A stretch of DNA of 64,000 nt from Typhlomys cinereus (lineage: Eukaryota; Chordata; Mammalia; Rodentia; Platacanthomyidae), in assembly GCA_023101885.1 (NCBI GenBank), contig JALPQD010000159.1, positions 3,813,994-3,877,993 of the forward strand. The letters are read 5' to 3'. The notes beneath the pieces are model-generated. The model was not told the DNA's origin and made no database searches. It saw only the letters and a list, made by a program, of their open reading frames with translations. The position numbers and the translations under genes are program-made. Position 1 is the stretch's first letter, and each line of letters starts with the position of its first letter. This document shows positions 33,900 through 46,089 of this stretch, piece after piece.

Positions 33900-35028
33900 A
33901 TGAAGAGATGGGAGACAGGAGCAACATGGGAGATAGGAGGGACAGAGGGCCTTATTAAAAAAAATCCAAAAGTGATGGGAAACTACCCCAAGGGAACATC
34001 CTGTGCTAGTAAAATGTCAAAGTAAAGTTTTTTTTTTAAAGAAAGGAACAGAAATGTGTAGTCCCTATGCAGAAGAGCCTATGCTCCTCTGAGAAATGAG
34101 GAAACCATGGAATAATAAAATAAAATAAAAGCCTTGAGCTGATCCACTTAAAACCCAGGGACACAATTATACTAGAAATAACAGAAATGTGGCACTTCTT
34201 AAAAATTTTTTGGTCAGAGAAGTCTTAAAGGCCCCCAAACATTACAGGCTTTTGCTATTGCTCTTGGTTGCTCTCCAAAATCCATCAGTAAGACCCTCTT
34301 ACTGAAGAAGCAACATAAATTGAATATAGTTCATGGGCAAAGTGTGTCAGCTGGAACTGGTCTGAGGACTTTCTCCTTGCTGGATAGCTTATAACTACCA
34401 AGGAGTGGTGTAGAAGTTAGTGGAGAAGAAAAATAATCACAAGCCACATCAACATCATAAGATCTGTAAGCAGCAATATAGATCACCATGGCAACAGGTG
34501 ACCTCTGTGTAATGAGTGGCATGAGTGGGAAGGAGACAACCAACATCTTTCTGATTGACTCAAGAACTGGTTGTCAAAATGGTACCCATCCCTGTTACTG
34601 TAAACTAGAACAAGAACCTAAAAAAGGGAAGGAAATAGACCAATAGGGAAGACAGCCAATAAACCTATAGGTAGGTATATAATACATCAAAGTCCTCTGT
34701 AAGTAGCTATTATTATATCCATACAATGGGAATTTACAGTGGAAACCTTTGGGTCTAAACCTGGATGAGTGAAGGGAATGTATACATCAGTGGGGTGGCC
34801 AGAAGAGAGGTAACTTGTTACACTATGGAGGCCTGAAACCACAGGATTAGACAAGCCAAAGTGAACCCTGAGATCCATTGAGGCACGCAGACAGATGGGT
34901 GTGAGGGAGTGGGAAGGAGTAGGAGGGAATAGTGAAGGGAAAGGAGGTGCTTGGAGGGAAGAGAAAGGGAGGGGAGCTGGAATGAATACTCAATATGCTT
35001 GTAAAAGTAGAAAATTTTTTAAAAAAAC
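33900..35028 (+). mobile_element. Old L1 3' UTR
   Basis: The last 250 bases mirror the reverse-oriented remnant at 16640-16930: CTGGATGAGTGAAGGGAATG, then a purine-rich block at 34895-34980, then AATATGCTTGTAAAAGTAGA and an A-rich end. The upstream part (34330-34550) has the 'GGATAGCTTATAACTACCAA' and 'AGATCACCATGGCAACAGG' type segments seen in old rodent L1 3' UTRs. The 5' limit is uncertain. Confidence 0.6.
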
Positions 35029-35124
35029 TAAAGTCACTGAGAATTCTAATTATATATAATTTTTTTAAGTATAGGGAGGCTGTCTTAAAAGAAGTGATAG
35101 AAAAGTCATAAGAATAATGATAGA

Positions 35125-35230
35125 GGGCTGGAGAGGTGGCTCAGGGGTTAAGCTTCTGCCTTGCAGGTGGAAGGTCCTGAGTTCGGATCCTAGACCCACA
35201 CACGTACATACACACACATGCATAATTGAA

Positions 35231-35265
<35 letters not shown>

Positions 35266-35275
35266 AATTTAAAAA
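35125..35275 (+). mobile_element. Internally deleted DIP-like SINE with perfect target duplication
   Basis: The head (35125-35197) is nearly identical to those at 18873 and 31061 through GTTCGGATCCTAGACCC, then passes directly into the CA tail and an AATAAATAAATAAA end. About 130 bases of the GC-rich middle are missing. AAGAATAATGATAGA flanks it perfectly at 35110-35124 and 35276-35290. The junction has CACAC-type microhomology, so the deletion may predate insertion, or may have happened afterwards. Confidence 0.9.
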
Positions 35276-35290
35276 AAGAATAATGATAGA

Positions 35291-38200
35291 AAAGATAGGG
35301 ATGGATTTAAGACTTCAGAAAAATAGTTGTTTTTATTACTGAACTTTTTACTGTAATTACTGTAAATGACAGTAGGGTGTGTAAAATCCATTATAAAATA
35401 ATTACAAATTGATTTATTAAATTTTTACTTAAAGATAAGCTCCTGAGTCTATTGCAGAAGACCAATTGTCATATCTCTGTAAAATATTTGCTTACTGCAC
35501 CTATCTCTTACAGAGTATTCCTATCTTTCCTAGCCTTTTTGAAAGCTTTTAGTAGAGTGTTCTGGCTATGTTTAATAAGAGTGCTTCTAATTTGAAGCAT
35601 TCATGCAAACCTAGAAGTATAAATTTCATAAACATAGCCATCAAATGTCAAAAATATATGGAAAGCCCAACTAACTCCCTGTTAAACAAAATAACTTCAT
35701 AACAGAATCGTTTACAAAATGTAAACAGATCCATTTGTTTGAATTTCCCATCAATTCCTGACTTGGAAAGTATCTGGGATCATTTTTTCTCTTTCATGTT
35801 TCTTTTCCTGTAATCAACTACACGAGTCATTTCATGGAAATGAAATTTTCAGATCCACAAATTTGCCTGTTTTATTATATAAACAATTGTCTTGAATGGG
35901 TTTAATGCCAGGTTTGCAATGATTCCTCCAGTTTCTAATCCAGTTTACATGTAAGCTGGTATTCAAATTTGATAAAGCAGTAATATCTGAAGCATCAATA
36001 ATTTTTCTTCAGTGATGTACCTTCAAATACAGGAATGAGCTTGTAATTATAAGCAGCACTGTGAAACAGAGAGATATGGGATGTCAAGGACTGACAAGGA
36101 GCAAAGGAAAAGATATACACTGATAATGACCTTCTGGATAAGAGGGCATTGAGCTCCTTACAGTCTCCTAATAGGAGAATCCGATGAAAGTTTTGTTAAA
36201 GTCTCCAATGAGCTTGTAACATTGAAAAAAATCAAGCTCTGTGTCAGCACTGTGATTCCACTGGAAGTCAGGATCACATGAAGTGGAGAAGAGAAAGGTA
36301 CACAAAAGAAATGAAGATGTAGAAGATAAGTCATATTCTGAGGATATTTGTAGCCCTTAGTAATTACAGGGAATGTTAGTTTTCCTTATGTAGTGTGTGG
36401 AGAAAACAAGTTTATTATTTCTTTATGTTTAAGTTCTATCTGTCACTCTAAAAATTATAGCTTTTGTAGTCTTTTATACAACTCTTTTACTTTATTTTTA
36501 AATCTGTGTTTCCAATAAAAATATGAGTATATACTTTTAAATTTAAATAAAAAGAATAATAAGCAACAAATAAGAAGAAACATTACTGCTTTCATTTCTG
36601 TAGCTGTGTTTTATTGCTAATTAAGTTCAGGTTTATAGTATTGTGCTTCAAAGACCCACAGTTCAATAGAGTCGCCTCTAAACCTTGGCATAAAATCAAG
36701 GCCCTGAAGTCCTCCTTACCTACTGCTAGGATAATTACCTTTAATTAACTTGCCTATCTTATTAAAATGAAAAACTGTTCGATTTCCTCTCTCATATTCA
36801 GTCTCTACTGCATTTGCTCTTCATTAGAGTTCAATCAAATAATGCTTGCAATCCTATTTTTGGATGTTTATCTGTTTAGTTTTTGTTACTTATAGAGAAA
36901 ATTATTTAAGAAAATCTGATGTTCTCTATACAGATACAACTCTGAAATTCAAGTAAGTTGACTAATGACAGTTCCATCTTATGTGCTGTAACAACCTCAG
37001 GGTTTTTTTTTTAACATTCCAGAATTTATGAAAATACAAAATAATCAACATTAAAAGATTCAATTGCTTTATTTTTTAGTTTAACTGACATAGATGAATG
37101 GAAAATTGCATCTGATTTAATAGAGAGCAATGATTTTTGTGCATTGAAAGCAGCATCCAAAGCATAAGCAGGAAAATGAGTGGCCAGGGCGCAATGAAAG
37201 AGTATCAAATGATTGAAAGATAGTTACTACCTGGGAACTGAGCATACATAGCTCCAATGAAGACTGAGGTTACCCGAGACAATGTCTTTACCTTTTCATA
37301 TTCCAGGTGTTAGTTTGTGTCTCAAAACACAAATCTAATATGCTTTGCTTCATGCAGTGATGGAAATGTAAGTTTTGGGCTGTATAACCTAGATCATACA
37401 AAATAAAGGCAGCAAAATTGCACAGAAATGCCTAGAGATATGAGCATTTTCATGCACTTTCTTTTGCCAGTTCCAAAATTGTTTAGATTTTTAAATATCT
37501 CCAGTGCCTTCTGGGAGTGGTGAACAGACTTTATGCTAAGTCTTGCAAAGAATTAATGTTGCCTTATATAACTTCTTAAACAAGCTTTCTAATTTCTAGA
37601 GAGCTATAGTGTGAGTTACCCATTGCCAACCTGGATATAATCTAATTTGTTGACAAGTACTCAGGAATAATTATAGATCACTTGTAGGAAAGTTCATTAT
37701 ATCTAACCTGCTGTTTTTAAGCTTTATTTGATTAGATAGAACTATTTAATTGCAAGCAAATTTTTACATTAAAAACTAACTATAAAGAAATAATATAATT
37801 TTGACTCTTTCTGCATTTTCAAATAAGCTATAAGAAGATGTTAGGTTACAGGTACCACTAGGGAAATTTGTTTTACATATTTATGAACTTATTTTAATTA
37901 AAGAATATACAGTTCCCAAGAGAACATTTAACTGTAAGAAATTGCAATAGAAGAATATCTATGTTATTGTTATCAACTCGGTATCTTTAAATATATCATT
38001 TTGCAATTTATGTTCCACCAAAAGTATTCAAATACAAACAGATAAATCAACATATAACAATGTTCAAAAACCTGAAAACAATTTACAAAACAATATTTTC
38101 TACATTTTTCTGTACTTTTCCACATGATAGATTAAAGTTTTGCATAAAGGTCTGAAGGAAGAGAAAAAAAATCAGCGATATGCAATATTTTAGGAAAAAT

Positions 38201-38935
38201 GTTACAAGAGCATAATATTCAAATGTTAAGTAATGAGGTTTCATTTAAGTCAAGCTGAGAATGTATAAAGACCAAGCCATTTTTAATGCTTTCCATAATT
38301 CTTGCATGTTCAATACTTTCAATACTAAGAATAGAATAGGTTACTAAATAAAACATAATAATCACAGAGAAAATTAGATCATAATTCTGTAAAGTTATTT
38401 TGGAAAAGAAGTGAAATGTATCTCAAGGAAGCTCATGTCCATACAACTATGAATTTTCTGTGGAACTTTCCCATTTTAATTAAAACATTCCTACATCTAA
38501 ATTCCTCATGAAAGTTGCAAAATGAAATAATGATATAAAATCATGAAATATGACTACACATGTTTATTTCAATAGAATCATTTTATACAATTTCTACTAT
38601 AATTGCATGACATTCTTTGTCATTAAAATGAAAAGAGTGTGTTTATCTTTACCCCCAAAACCTTTCTATGAATCATATGTCCAATTTAAAAATCTAACTT
38701 TATGATCATTAAATTTTCCAGGGTTTATAAAAGATTTATTTCTTTCATGATTCTATAGGAAAATAATTTATATTTACTTTTCACATAAGACATGTGTATT
38801 GTAACCTTGTCTAATCTTGTACACATGAACCTTCAACCAAAGGGAGCATTTTTTTCCTCATCACCTATCTTTTCAAATTGGAGTGCTTCATTCTATTCAT
38901 TTCCTTGTATAAAAATCACTTTATTCATTTATTTA
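35291..38935. other. Unassigned AT-rich DNA
   Basis: The longest stretch without a recognised feature, about 3.6 kb. Only short, unremarkable frames. Confidence 0.5.
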
Positions 38936-39075
38936 AAAAATAGAGTAAAGAAGAGAGAGACATAAAGATAGAGAAAAAGAGAGAGGAGAAAAAGAGAAAA
39001 AGTAAGAGAAAGACAGAGAGAGAGAGCGAGAGAGAGAGACAGACAGAGAGACAGAAAGACAGAGAGAGAGAGCAA
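38936..39075 (+). repeat. Purine-rich (GA) tract
   Basis: About 140 bases almost entirely A and G on the plus strand, mixing GAGA, GACAGA and GAAAAA units. It is an imperfect microsatellite. Confidence 0.9.
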
Positions 39076-39724
39076 GATAAATGAATGCCATGGTACACAG
39101 GTAGGTTCCAGAGGAAAACTTTTAGAAGTTCAGAAGGAAAATTTGAAATTATTATTATAAATAAATTATGGGGATATTTCCCACTGCTATAAATAAATAC
39201 TTCTTTTCTATTTATGCTAATAAAATTGATTATTTATTATTTACAGTGCAAATTATTTAATGTGAATGCATATTTTGTAATTGTTATTTGGATAATGATA
39301 AATGATGATTGTATGTCTAGTTTTGTCTTAATAAAGAGCTTGTACTTTGATTATTTTCATATCATATTTTCAGCTGTAAGACCTGAATGTTGTGTCTCAG
39401 GACACTTAGTAGAACCCAGGAATATTCATTTATCTAATTAAAGAATTTTCTTTGCCTAAATATTAAAGCCTATTATAATATTCTCATTCATGTGCAGCAA
39501 GAGAATAGTTACTTAGGTGTTTAATTATCTCCTCAGTCCTATCAACTACATAATTTTAATAAGGACAAATTAAAGAAATAGATACTCTAGAACTGTGTTA
39601 CAGATAGCTGTTATTGATATTTTATACATAAGAACAAAAGCATGGGTGTATAAGTTGAGTAGACTCATGGGAAAAAAGAGTCTACTCAATTTATACACTA
39701 TCACTCAGGAATGTCATTGTAGTT
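39076..39724. other. Unassigned AT-rich DNA, L1 target flank
   Basis: No recognised feature. It ends in GTT immediately before the left target duplication of the full-length L1. A near-palindromic stretch (GAGTAGACTC and GAGTCTACTC, 39657-39687) is present. Confidence 0.4.
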
Positions 39725-39737
39725 AAAAATAATTTGA

Positions 39738-40143
39738 CCTTCCCCTCCACTCCGCCGCCCTGGACACGCGCGGTCCAGCCTGGCCTCACTGCGCTGCGAA
39801 CCAGGTAAGCTCGGTCCCCGCCCGCCCCCAGAGCCCCAGGCCGCCCAAGTGGACCCAGCTCCTCCCGCCATCCAGCCAGAGCGGTGCGCAGGGTATGGGA
39901 AGAGGAGAGGGCAACCTCTCTGCGCTGGCCCTGCCCTCGGGTGGCCCGGTTTAAATAGCGCCCCATCAACGCCCTATCCCCCATTCCCCTCCACTCGGCT
40001 GCCCGGGCCGCGCGCGCGGTCCAGCCGGGCCTCACCGCGCCCGGACCCAGGTAAGCTCAGTCCCTGCCAGCCCCCAGAGCCCCAGGCCAAATAATTCAGT
40101 TTAGTGAAAAACACACAAAAATTAAAAGATCTTAAGAGTTGAA
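39738..40143 (+). promoter_or_regulatory. L1 5' UTR promoter made of tandem monomers
   Basis: One full monomer (39740-39983, 244 bases) is followed by a partial one (39984 to about 40087). Both open TTCCCCTCCACTC and share CGCGCGGTCCAGCC, CCAGGTAAGCTC and GAGCCCCAGGCC. CpG density is very high compared with everything around it. A TATA-like TTTAAATAG is at 39950-39958, near the end of the first monomer. Tandem promoter monomers are known from mouse L1 families. A non-monomeric AT-rich piece (40088-40143) links to ORF1. No similar sequence occurs elsewhere in this window. Confidence 0.88.
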
Positions 40144-41214
40144 ATGACAATGCCAAAGTCTAAGTGCAAATCCATGAGAAACAACACTCAAGTAAACAAA
40201 TCTCCCAATGAAGGAATTAATCCCATAATGTTAGACTCCAACCAGAACAAAGCCATGGAAAATGGCCAAGAAAGCCTGACCCAGGATAACGACCTTCAAA
40301 ATATGATCACTACCATGTTCAATACTATGAAAGAGGAAATCAGGGAGGAATAAAATAATCGAATCAATCGCTTTGAGGAGGAACACAACAGACACATGGA
40401 GGAGTTGAGAAAAACAGTGCAAGAATCAAAAACTGGCATACAGCAGTGAAAGCAGACTCAAGCAGAGTTTAAAACTGAGCTAAAAGACAAGTTATCTTCA
40501 ACCCAGAATTCCACAGAGAGTCTTATCAGCAGAACTAATGAAGCAGAAAACAGAATTTCAGACCTCGAAGATAAACTGGGAGTACTAACCAGCTCAATGG
40601 AAGAGGTAGTTAAAGCCAAAAAGATGCTTGAGAGAACTATCCAAGAGATATGGGACACCCTGAAGAATCCCAACATGCGTATTCATGGAATACCAGAGCA
40701 AGAATCTCAAAATACCACCCCTGAAGAAATTTTTCAAACGATCATCAAGGGAAACTTTCCTTATCTAAAAAAAGACAGGCCCATCCATATACAAGAGGCA
40801 TTCCGCACCCCAAATAGATATGACCAAAACAGAAGCTCACCACGGCAAATAATAGTCAAAACACTCCACAATTAAGATAAAGAACTGGTGCTAAGAGCTT
40901 CAAGAGAGAATAAACAAGTCACTTTTAAAGATAAACCTATTAAAATAACAAATGACCTCTCAGTAGAAACAATGAAAGCAAGAAGAGCTTGGAGAGACAT
41001 ACTTCAAGTATTGAATGAGCAAAAATGTCAATCTAGGCTGATTTACCCTGCAAAACTATCAGTCATGATCGAGGGAGAAAGAAAAATCTTCCAGCACAAA
41101 GACAACTTGAAAGGATACATGTCCACCAAACCAGGCCTTCAAAAAATGCTAGAAATGATACTCAAGCGTGAAGAAAAAAACAGGCATATCCAGGAGAGCA
41201 GAAGGCAAGTATAA
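40144..41214 (+). pseudogene. L1 ORF1: L1 ORF1 (RNA-binding protein), three in-frame stops
   Basis: ORF1p is the trimeric RNA chaperone that coats L1 RNA. The whole 356-codon length stays in one frame, close to the usual size. Order: a short N-terminus (MTMPKSK), a long heptad-rich coiled coil (about codons 60-175; EEEHNRHMEEL and RISDLEDKL types), the RRM from about codon 175 (NMRIHGIPE), and the C-terminal domain (codons 250-356; RRAWRDILQVL, RLIYPAKLS). Stops are TAA 40351-40353, TGA 40447-40449 and TAA 40873-40875, with no frameshift. The start is the first ATG after the GC-rich UTR. Confidence 0.93.
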
Positions 41215-41264
41215 CACCATTAAAAGCGAAGCAATATACTTATAAAAACTACTAAACATAATAA

Positions 41265-44200
41265 ATGTCTGGAATCAAAAATAGTTTCACCATTATAACA
41301 CTAAATGTTAATGGAATTAACTCACGGATCAAAAGACACAGATTACAAACTTGGATTAAAAATCACAATCCATCAGTCTGCTGCCTGCAGGAAACCCATC
41401 TCACCACAAAAGATAGGCACGCTCTAAAAATAAAAGGCTGGTCAACAATTCTACAAGCAAATGGAAGCAGAAAACAGGCAGGGGTAGGCATTATGCTATC
41501 AGACAAAGTGGACTTCAAACCAAAGAAAATTATAAGAGACACGGATGGATACTACATTTTAGTCACAGGTACAATTCACCAGGAAGACTTGACAATACTG
41601 AACATATATGCACCCAATACAGGCCCCTCCACATTCATTAAGAAAACCCTACAGCGTCTAAAGCAAGAAATCAACCCCCAAACAATAATTCTTGGGGACT
41701 TCAACACCATCCTCTCAACATGGGATAGATCAACAGGTCAAAAGCTTAATAGAGACACTTTGGACCTTAAGAAATGGACTTTACAGATCTCTATCGAACT
41801 TTTCACCCACGCACCAAAGAATACACATTTTTCTCAGCAGCACACAGAACTTTCTCCAAAATGGATCACATACTAGGCCACAAAACGAATCTACACATGT
41901 ACAAAAAAGCTGAAATTCTAACCTGTGCTCTGTCAGACCACCACGGCCTAAAGCTGGACATCCACAACACAACAAACAAGAGAAAATACATTAACTCCTG
42001 GAAACTTAACAATATGATGCTGAATGAGAACTGGATTCAGGAAGAAATTAAAAAGGAAATTCAAGATTTCCTGAAAGTGAATGATAATGAAAATACAACT
42101 TACCAAAATCTCTGGGACACAATGAAAGCTGTCCTAAGAGGTAAGTTCATAGCTCTTAATGCCTACATCAAAAAAATGGAAACATCAGAAATAAACAACT
42201 TAACAATGCAGCTTAAAGCTTTAGAGAAACTAGAGCAATCTGATCCCAAAAGTAGTAGAAGAGAGGAGATTAGCAAAATAAGGGGAGAAATATCTGAAAT
42301 CAAGATTAAGAAAAAGATAGAAAAAATCAACCAGTCAAAACCTGGTTCTTTGAAAAAATCAATAAGATTGATACACCCCTAGCTAAATTAACCAAAAGCA
42401 AGAGAGAGAAAACCCAAATTAACAAAATTAGAAATGAACATGGAGTTATCACTACTGATACCCAAGAAATCCAGAGAATTATAACATCATATTTCAAAAA
42501 CTTATACTCTGTGAACTTTAACAACACAAAAGAGATGGATGAATTTCTAAGTAAACACAACTTACCTAAATTGAATCAGGAAGTTGTGAATTATTTAAAT
42601 AGTTCTATAACATATAAGGAAATTGAAGAAGTAATCTCAAATCTTCCCACCAAAAAATGTCCTGGACCAAATGGATTCAGTTCAGAGTTCTACCAGATAT
42701 TTAAGGAGTTAATAACACCAATACTCCTTAAACTGTTCCATCAAATAGCAAAGGAAGGAACACTACCAAATTCCTTCTATGAAGCTAATATCGTCTTAAT
42801 CCCAAAACCTAATAAAGATTCACTTAAAAAAGAAAACTATAGGCCGATCTCCCTGATGAACACAGATGCAAAGATTCTCAACAAAGTCTTAGCAAATCGG
42901 ATTCAAAAACATATTAAAAAGATCATTCACGGGGACGAAGTAGGCTTCATCCCCGGCACACAAGGTTGGTTCAACATACGGAAATCAATAAATGTAATTC
43001 ATCATGTAAACCAGTCCAAAGTCCAAGACCACATGATACTCTCGATAGAAGCAGAAAAAGCTTTTGACAAGATCCAACAGCCTTTTATGATCAAAATGCT
43101 TGAGACAGTAGGAATGGAAGGAACCTTTATCAATATAATAAAAGCTATATACAACAAGCCCACAGCAAGGTTTATGCTCAATGAGGAACAATTGGAAGCA
43201 TTCCCACTTTGATACTGAACTAGACAAGGCTGTCCACTCTCACCACTTCTATTCAATATTGTACTTGAAGTCTTAGCTGAAGCCATAAGACAAGAAAGGG
43301 ACATAAGAGGGATTCAAATCGGCAAGGAAGAAGTCAAGCTATCCCTATTTGCAGATGACATGATCTTATACCTGAGCGATCCCAAAATTCCAACAGGAAG
43401 CTTCTGGAACTAATTGAGAAGTTCAGCAGGGTGGCAGGATACAAAATAAATGTGCAAGAATCAGAGGCCTTCCTATATGCCTAGAATGAAAGAATTGAAA
43501 AAGCCTATAGAAAAACAATCCCATTTACTATAGCCCCTAAAAAAATGAAATACCTTGGTATAAACCTAACCAAGGAGGTAAAAGACCTTTACAATGAAAA
43601 CTTTAAAACCCTAAAGAAAGAAATAGCAGAAGACACCAGAAGGTGGAAAGAACGCCCTTGTTCCTGGATTGGCAGAATCAACATCGTAAAAATGACCATC
43701 CTACCAAAGGCAATATACAGATTCAATGCTATACCAATCAAAATCCCAAAGCAATTCTTCAAAGAAGTTGACCAAACAATCTCAAAGTTCATATGGAGGC
43801 ACAAAAGACCCAGGATAGCAAAGACAATCCTGAGTAACAAAAACACTGCTGGAGGTATTACCATACCAAACCTAAGTCTATACTACAAATCCATAGTTAT
43901 AAAGAAAGCCTGGGATTGGCTCCAAAATAGACACACAGATCAATGGATAAGGATTGAAGACCCACATATAAGCCCACAAAATTACAGCCATTTGGTCTTT
44001 GACAAAGGGGCCCAAAGAATCCAATGGAAAAAGAACAGCATTTTCAACAAATGGTGCTGGCAAAATTGGATCTCCACATGCAGAAGATTAAAGCTGGACC
44101 CGTACTTGTCACCATGTACAAGACTTAACTCCAAATGGATCAAGGACCTTGATATCAGGCCAGAGACTATAAAAACCATTGTTGAAAGGATAGGGAACTC

Positions 44201-45076
44201 CCTCGAGCTGATTGGGCTAGGCCAACATTTCTTAAACAGACATCCAATGGCACAGTCACTGCTACCAACTCTCAACAGTTGGGATCTTGTGAAATTAAAG
44301 AGCTTCTGTTCAGATAAAGAGATTGTAACACGAGTTCAAAGGCAACCCACAGAATGGGAGAAAATCTTCACTAACCACATATCTGATAGAAGCTGTACTG
44401 TCCAGAGTGCACAAAGAACTTAGAAAACTAAACACCAAGGAAACCAATGGACCAATTTAAAAAATGGGCTCTAGAACTTCAAAGAAACTTTACCAGGGAT
44501 GAAATTAAAATGTCTAACAAATATCTTAAAAAATGCTCCACTTCTTTAGCCATCAGGGAAATGCAAATCAAAAGTTCCCTGAGATATCATCTCACCCCAG
44601 TGAGGACGGCAAAAATCCACAATACAAACAACTACAAATTCTGGAGAGGATGTGGAGAGAGGGCAACTGTACTACATTGCTGGTGGGAATGCAGGCTCAT
44701 ACAGCCACTCTGATGAGCCGTCTGAAGATTCTTAAAGAAATTAAAGATTGAAATGCCATATGACCCTGCTATCCCACTTTTGGGAATAACCCCCCATACA
44801 GCAGAGGTTCACCTCTATAGCACAAGCACGACCATGTTCATAGCAGCACTGTTTACAATAGCAAAGTCATGGAATCAAACCAAATGTTCAACAATTGAAG
44901 AGTGGATAAGACAACTGTGGTACATCTATACAATGGAGTACTACTCAGCCATCAAAAATGATGAATTACTGGAATTTGCCAGGAAATGGATGTCATTAGA
45001 AACAATTATATTAAGTGAAGTATCCCAGACCCAGAAAATTAAGCGCCATATGTACTCCCTAATAGGTGGCTCCTAG
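41265..45076 (+). pseudogene. L1 ORF2: L1 ORF2 (endonuclease/reverse transcriptase), frameshifted
   Basis: ORF2p nicks target DNA and reverse-transcribes L1 RNA. Endonuclease: LNVNG, QETH (41388-41399), GDFN (41694-41705) and SDH (41933-41941) are visible, but a shift near 41770 separates GDFN from SDH. Reverse transcriptase: PGPNGF, ADRIQ-like and the catalytic FADD (43348-43359). The C-terminal part carries the Cys-rich CSTSLAIREMQIK and LHCWWEC segment (44548-44700) and ends SLIGGS. Frame changes occur near 41770, 42338, 43388, 44405 and 44458. In-frame stops are at 43210, 43216, 43482, 44711, 44714 and 44723; at least two of the last group replace tryptophan (TGG to TGA). Catalytic residues survive, yet no continuous product is possible. 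Confidence 0.95.
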
Positions 45077-46076
45077 TACCAAACCCAGCCAGCCCACCTA
45101 GAGACAGTAATTGCAAGGATTACTGGGCTAGGAGGGATGGGGTAGGAGGGCCACACCAGAAACAAGGAGAGAAGGGACCATGTTACAGCAGAGAAAATAG
45201 GCCTCCATCAAGGACTCAAATAAGTAATGAGACATCTGATTAAGTTCACAGACTTTTGTTCCTGATCATTTACTACTGAGGGGTATGATCTCACCAGAAG
45301 AGGAGGGCATATAGTCTGGCAGATAAAAAGTAACCGTTGTGCAAATTGGTGATAGACCCCCTCCCTCACTGTGGTTTCCCACTTTTATTACATCTACCTT
45401 TGAATGTGCTTTTATCACAAGACTCTAGTTTAAAAGCTTTTTGTCTCTGGCTGGGGGTAACATACAATGCCCACCAGGATGGAGTGAAGGGCATTGCAGG
45501 AGCAGCAAAATTGCAAAAGAAAACCAACAAACCACAATCCAGAACTTCAGAGACTCTATATCAACCACCTAGAACTAGGCCAGCTTAATATCTCCCCATC
45601 CTGAAGCTCAGGGAAATTTGCGGAAGAGGGGGCGGTAAGAGTATAAGAGCAAAAGGATGGGAGGAGCAATGATATGTAAGTTACTCTATACTAGTTAGGG
45701 CTGAAGCAATCATAATTGGACTTTACATGCCCTGTGCATTGTCCAACACACTATTGACCCCACAAAGTCTAACATCTTCTAAAGGCACCAAGATCTTTGG
45801 AGGCAAGGGATTGGCAGCCACAGCAGTGTTCCTATACCTAAGGGGAACACGGGAAAGGGTTCAGGGAAAGGCCACTGGGTCCTTGTACGTCATCGGAGAG
45901 GAGGGCCCAGAGGAAAATCAGGCATGCACAAGAAAGGACTCTCTGGGAATTGGGGTGGGAGGCACTGGGGGATGGGAAAGAAGGGGGGTGGGGAGGAAGA
46001 ACAGGGGGTACGGGGGGAGGAGGAGGGAGGGAGGGAACTGGTGTACCTATTAAGTTTGTATGAGCTGAAATAATAA
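45077..46076 (+). other. L1 3' UTR with G-rich tract
   Basis: About 1 kb from the ORF2 stop to the tail. The G-rich purine tract (about 45947-46040) contains many runs of three or more G and could fold as a G-quadruplex, as is known for mammalian L1 3' UTRs. The end reads TGTATGAGCTGAAATAATAA, the same 3' end seen reversed at 14110 and 55850, so these copies belong to related subfamilies. Confidence 0.9.
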
Positions 46077-46089
46077 AAAAATAATTTGA

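Larger units (their letters stand above)
39738..46076 (+). mobile_element. L1: Full-length L1 retrotransposon, both ORFs broken
   Basis: All parts are present in order: GC-rich monomeric 5' UTR (39738-40143), ORF1 (40144-41214), a 50-base spacer, ORF2 (41265-45076), and a 3' UTR with G-rich tract and short A-rich tail (45077-46076). AAAAATAATTTGA flanks it perfectly at 39725-39737 and 46077-46089. The left copy is preceded by TT, so the target reads TT/AAAA, the preferred L1 endonuclease site. ORF1 has three in-frame stops; ORF2 has about five frameshifts and six stops. The element is therefore not autonomous as read. This is the only complete L1 in the window. Confidence 0.97.

Noticed and set aside
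40144..45076. An active, autonomous L1
   Set aside because: ORF1 has three in-frame stops, and ORF2 has multiple frameshifts and stops as read here.
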